Shown: piece after piece, positions 62,868 through 64,000 of the stretch
Layout: every line of letters begins with the position of its first letter
Numbering within the stretch: the stretch's first letter is position 1
From: Bradyrhizobium sp. ARR65
Lineage (GTDB): Bacteria; Pseudomonadota; Alphaproteobacteria; Rhizobiales; Xanthobacteraceae
Assembly (NCBI RefSeq): GCF_000472385.1
Contig: NZ_AWZU01000004.1
Location: 186,222 to 250,221 of the forward strand
Direction: 5' to 3'
DNA length: 64,000 nt
Program-made: the position numbers and the translations under genes
The notes under the pieces: model-generated
What the model saw: only the letters and a program-made list of their open reading frames with translations
What the model was told of the DNA's origin: nothing
Database searches by the model: none

Positions 62868-64000
62868 ATGCGGCGGTCGGGGGCGAATGGCATGTGGCAG
62901 AGACTTTCCTTGTGCGCGCGCATCACTTTGCTGCTGGCACTGGTTTTGGCGCTGGGCCTTGCCATCAACATCGCGCGGCTGGTCGTGGAGGCAGGGCCGC
63001 GCGTCCAGGCCGAGGATCAAAGCGTCATCCGATTGACGCGCGCGTTTATCGAAACGGTCGCGGCGGACTTGAACGAGGCTCCGGATCCCGATGCGAAGTT
63101 GAGGCAGATTGCAGGCGATCTCAGCCGGCTTCGTCATGTCAGCGTCACGCGCCGGGGCGAGGCGGGAGCAGCTCCGCGCCTTGATCGCGTCGCGGAAAGC
63201 GACGATCCGCACGCGCCGCCCGCCTGGTTTGTCAGCCTCGTTCACCCGGAGACGACGGCGGTTGATGTTCCGGTTTCGATCCACGGAAAACCGGAATGGC
63301 TCGTGATCACCTCGCACCCGAACGACGAGATCGCCGAAATCTGGGACGGCATCGTCACCCAGCTCGAGGTGGGCTCCGCGACCGCGGTAGCTTTCTTCCT
63401 GGTCACGATGCTGGTCATCGGTCGCGCTCTTGCGCCGCTCGAGGCGCTGTCGCAGGCCATGACTCGCATCGAGTGCGGGTCTTACGATGTGCGGGTCAAG
63501 CCGGGCGGAGCACCCGAACTGGCCGCGATCTGTGCCAAGCTGAACCATCTGGCGGCCGTTTTGGGCGAAGCGGTCGAGGAGAAGCGCAGGCTGGCCGAGC
63601 GAGCGGTCTCGTTGCAGGACCTGGAACGCAAGCAGATTGCCCGCGAACTTCACGACGAGTTCGGGCCCTATCTGTTTTCGCTTCGGGCCCATGGGAGCGC
63701 GTTGATGCGGCTGTCGCAAAATCCCGAGCCGAGCTGGGAAGCGGTGGGGAAACACAGCAGCGCCATTCTCGAGCAGGTCAATGCCCTGCAGCAGTTCAAT
63801 CGCCGGGTTCTGGAGAAGCTGCGACCGGTGGGGCTTGCCGAACTCGGACTGCACGGGGCGCTTCAGGCGCTGCTCCGCCTGTGGGGCGAGTCGCATCCCG
63901 ATGTGTCCATAGAAACCAACATTTCGCGTGCGCTCGGCGAAACCGGCGACACGACAGATTTGACGATCTATCGCGTGGTCCAGGAAGCGCTGACCAACGT
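62868..64000 (+). CDS. NarX/UhpB-type sensor histidine kinase, N-terminal part (runs off window)
   Basis: The frame is open from the ATG at 62868 (an ATG at 62892 is an alternative) to the right edge. It has TM1 near residues 18-38, a short periplasmic part, TM2 near 165-185, a HAMP region, and the HisKA_3 phosphoacceptor His in IARELHDEFGPYLFSLRAHG. The start of the ATPase domain (DLTIYRVVQEALTNV) is at the edge. It pairs with the divergent NarL-type regulator. A formaldehyde- or methanol-related signal is likely from context, as for FlhS. Confidence 0.88.
   Translation, partial: MRRSGANGMWQRLSLCARITLLLALVLALGLAINIARLVVEAGPRVQAEDQSVIRLTRAFIETVAADLNEAPDPDAKLRQIAGDLSRLRHVSVTRRGEAGAAPRLDRVAESDDPHAPPAWFVSLVHPETTAVDVPVSIHGKPEWLVITSHPNDEIAEIWDGIVTQLEVGSATAVAFFLVTMLVIGRALAPLEALSQAMTRIECGSYDVRVKPGGAPELAAICAKLNHLAAVLGEAVEEKRRLAERAVSLQDLERKQIARELHDEFGPYLFSLRAHGSALMRLSQNPEPSWEAVGKHSSAILEQVNALQQFNRRVLEKLRPVGLAELGLHGALQALLRLWGESHPDVSIETNISRALGETGDTTDLTIYRVVQEALTN

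Noticed and set aside
1..64000. tRNA or rRNA genes, CRISPR arrays, insertion sequences, phage or plasmid genes
   Set aside because: I looked by eye for tRNA T-loop motifs, regularly spaced repeats and transposase or integrase motifs and found none. A covariance-model search would be needed to exclude short RNAs.

Overview
The window comes from a high-GC alphaproteobacterium, most likely Bradyrhizobium or a close relative. Gene content, codon use, several Bradyrhizobium-type small exported proteins and a dispersed, hairpin-rich intergenic repeat at about 20.57-20.93 kb all point there. I see no rRNA, tRNA, CRISPR array, insertion sequence or phage gene. The sequence is cut inside a gene at each end.

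0-34 kb is general and accessory metabolism. It opens with the end of a 2-hydroxyacid dehydrogenase and a small conserved protein. Next come an OmpR-type two-component system and a divergent tripartite heavy-metal-type RND efflux operon, with an 11-bp-spaced operator-like repeat between them. An enoyl-CoA hydratase and a small membrane protein follow. A PLP amino-acid decarboxylase with an overlapping acetyltransferase gene, an HtrA-type protease, a frameshifted aldolase relic and an acetylpolyamine amidohydrolase-like deacetylase come next. After a tautomerase/LysR pair, a porin-like protein, a tail protease and a racemase there is a long + strand run (23.4-33.7 kb). It encodes a VOC protein, an MDR oxidoreductase, a thioesterase, a five-gene peptide/nickel-type ABC importer, an acyl-CoA synthetase and an SDR, and looks like uptake and CoA-activation of an unidentified organic acid.

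34-40.5 kb holds redox genes: a Rieske protein beside a PQQ alcohol dehydrogenase with the Asp-x-Asp lanthanide signature but no vicinal disulfide, then a two-subunit molybdenum hydroxylase whose upstream region carries nested direct repeats.

40.5-64 kb is a lanthanide-dependent methanol oxidation island. xoxF, xoxG, flhA and gfa lie in one minus-strand run, and fghA lies further on. Together they take methanol to formaldehyde, S-hydroxymethylglutathione, S-formylglutathione and formate. Around them are a divergent AraC-type regulator with a 21-bp-spaced direct repeat in the shared promoter region, a lanmodulin-like four-EF-hand protein, a stand-alone pqqA, xoxJ, the CXXCW rhodanese-like protein, a SoxYZ-like carrier with its metallohydrolase, a taurine/nitrate-type ABC importer, the PQQ-associated ABC system with its beta-propeller and binding protein, a CusF-like protein, and a NarL/NarX-type two-component pair resembling FlhRS. 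Several short exported proteins of unknown role are interleaved. The least explained parts are the ABC importer, the small proteins around pqqA (including a possible 25-residue peptide), the altered EF-hands, and the Rieske/PQQ dehydrogenase pairing.
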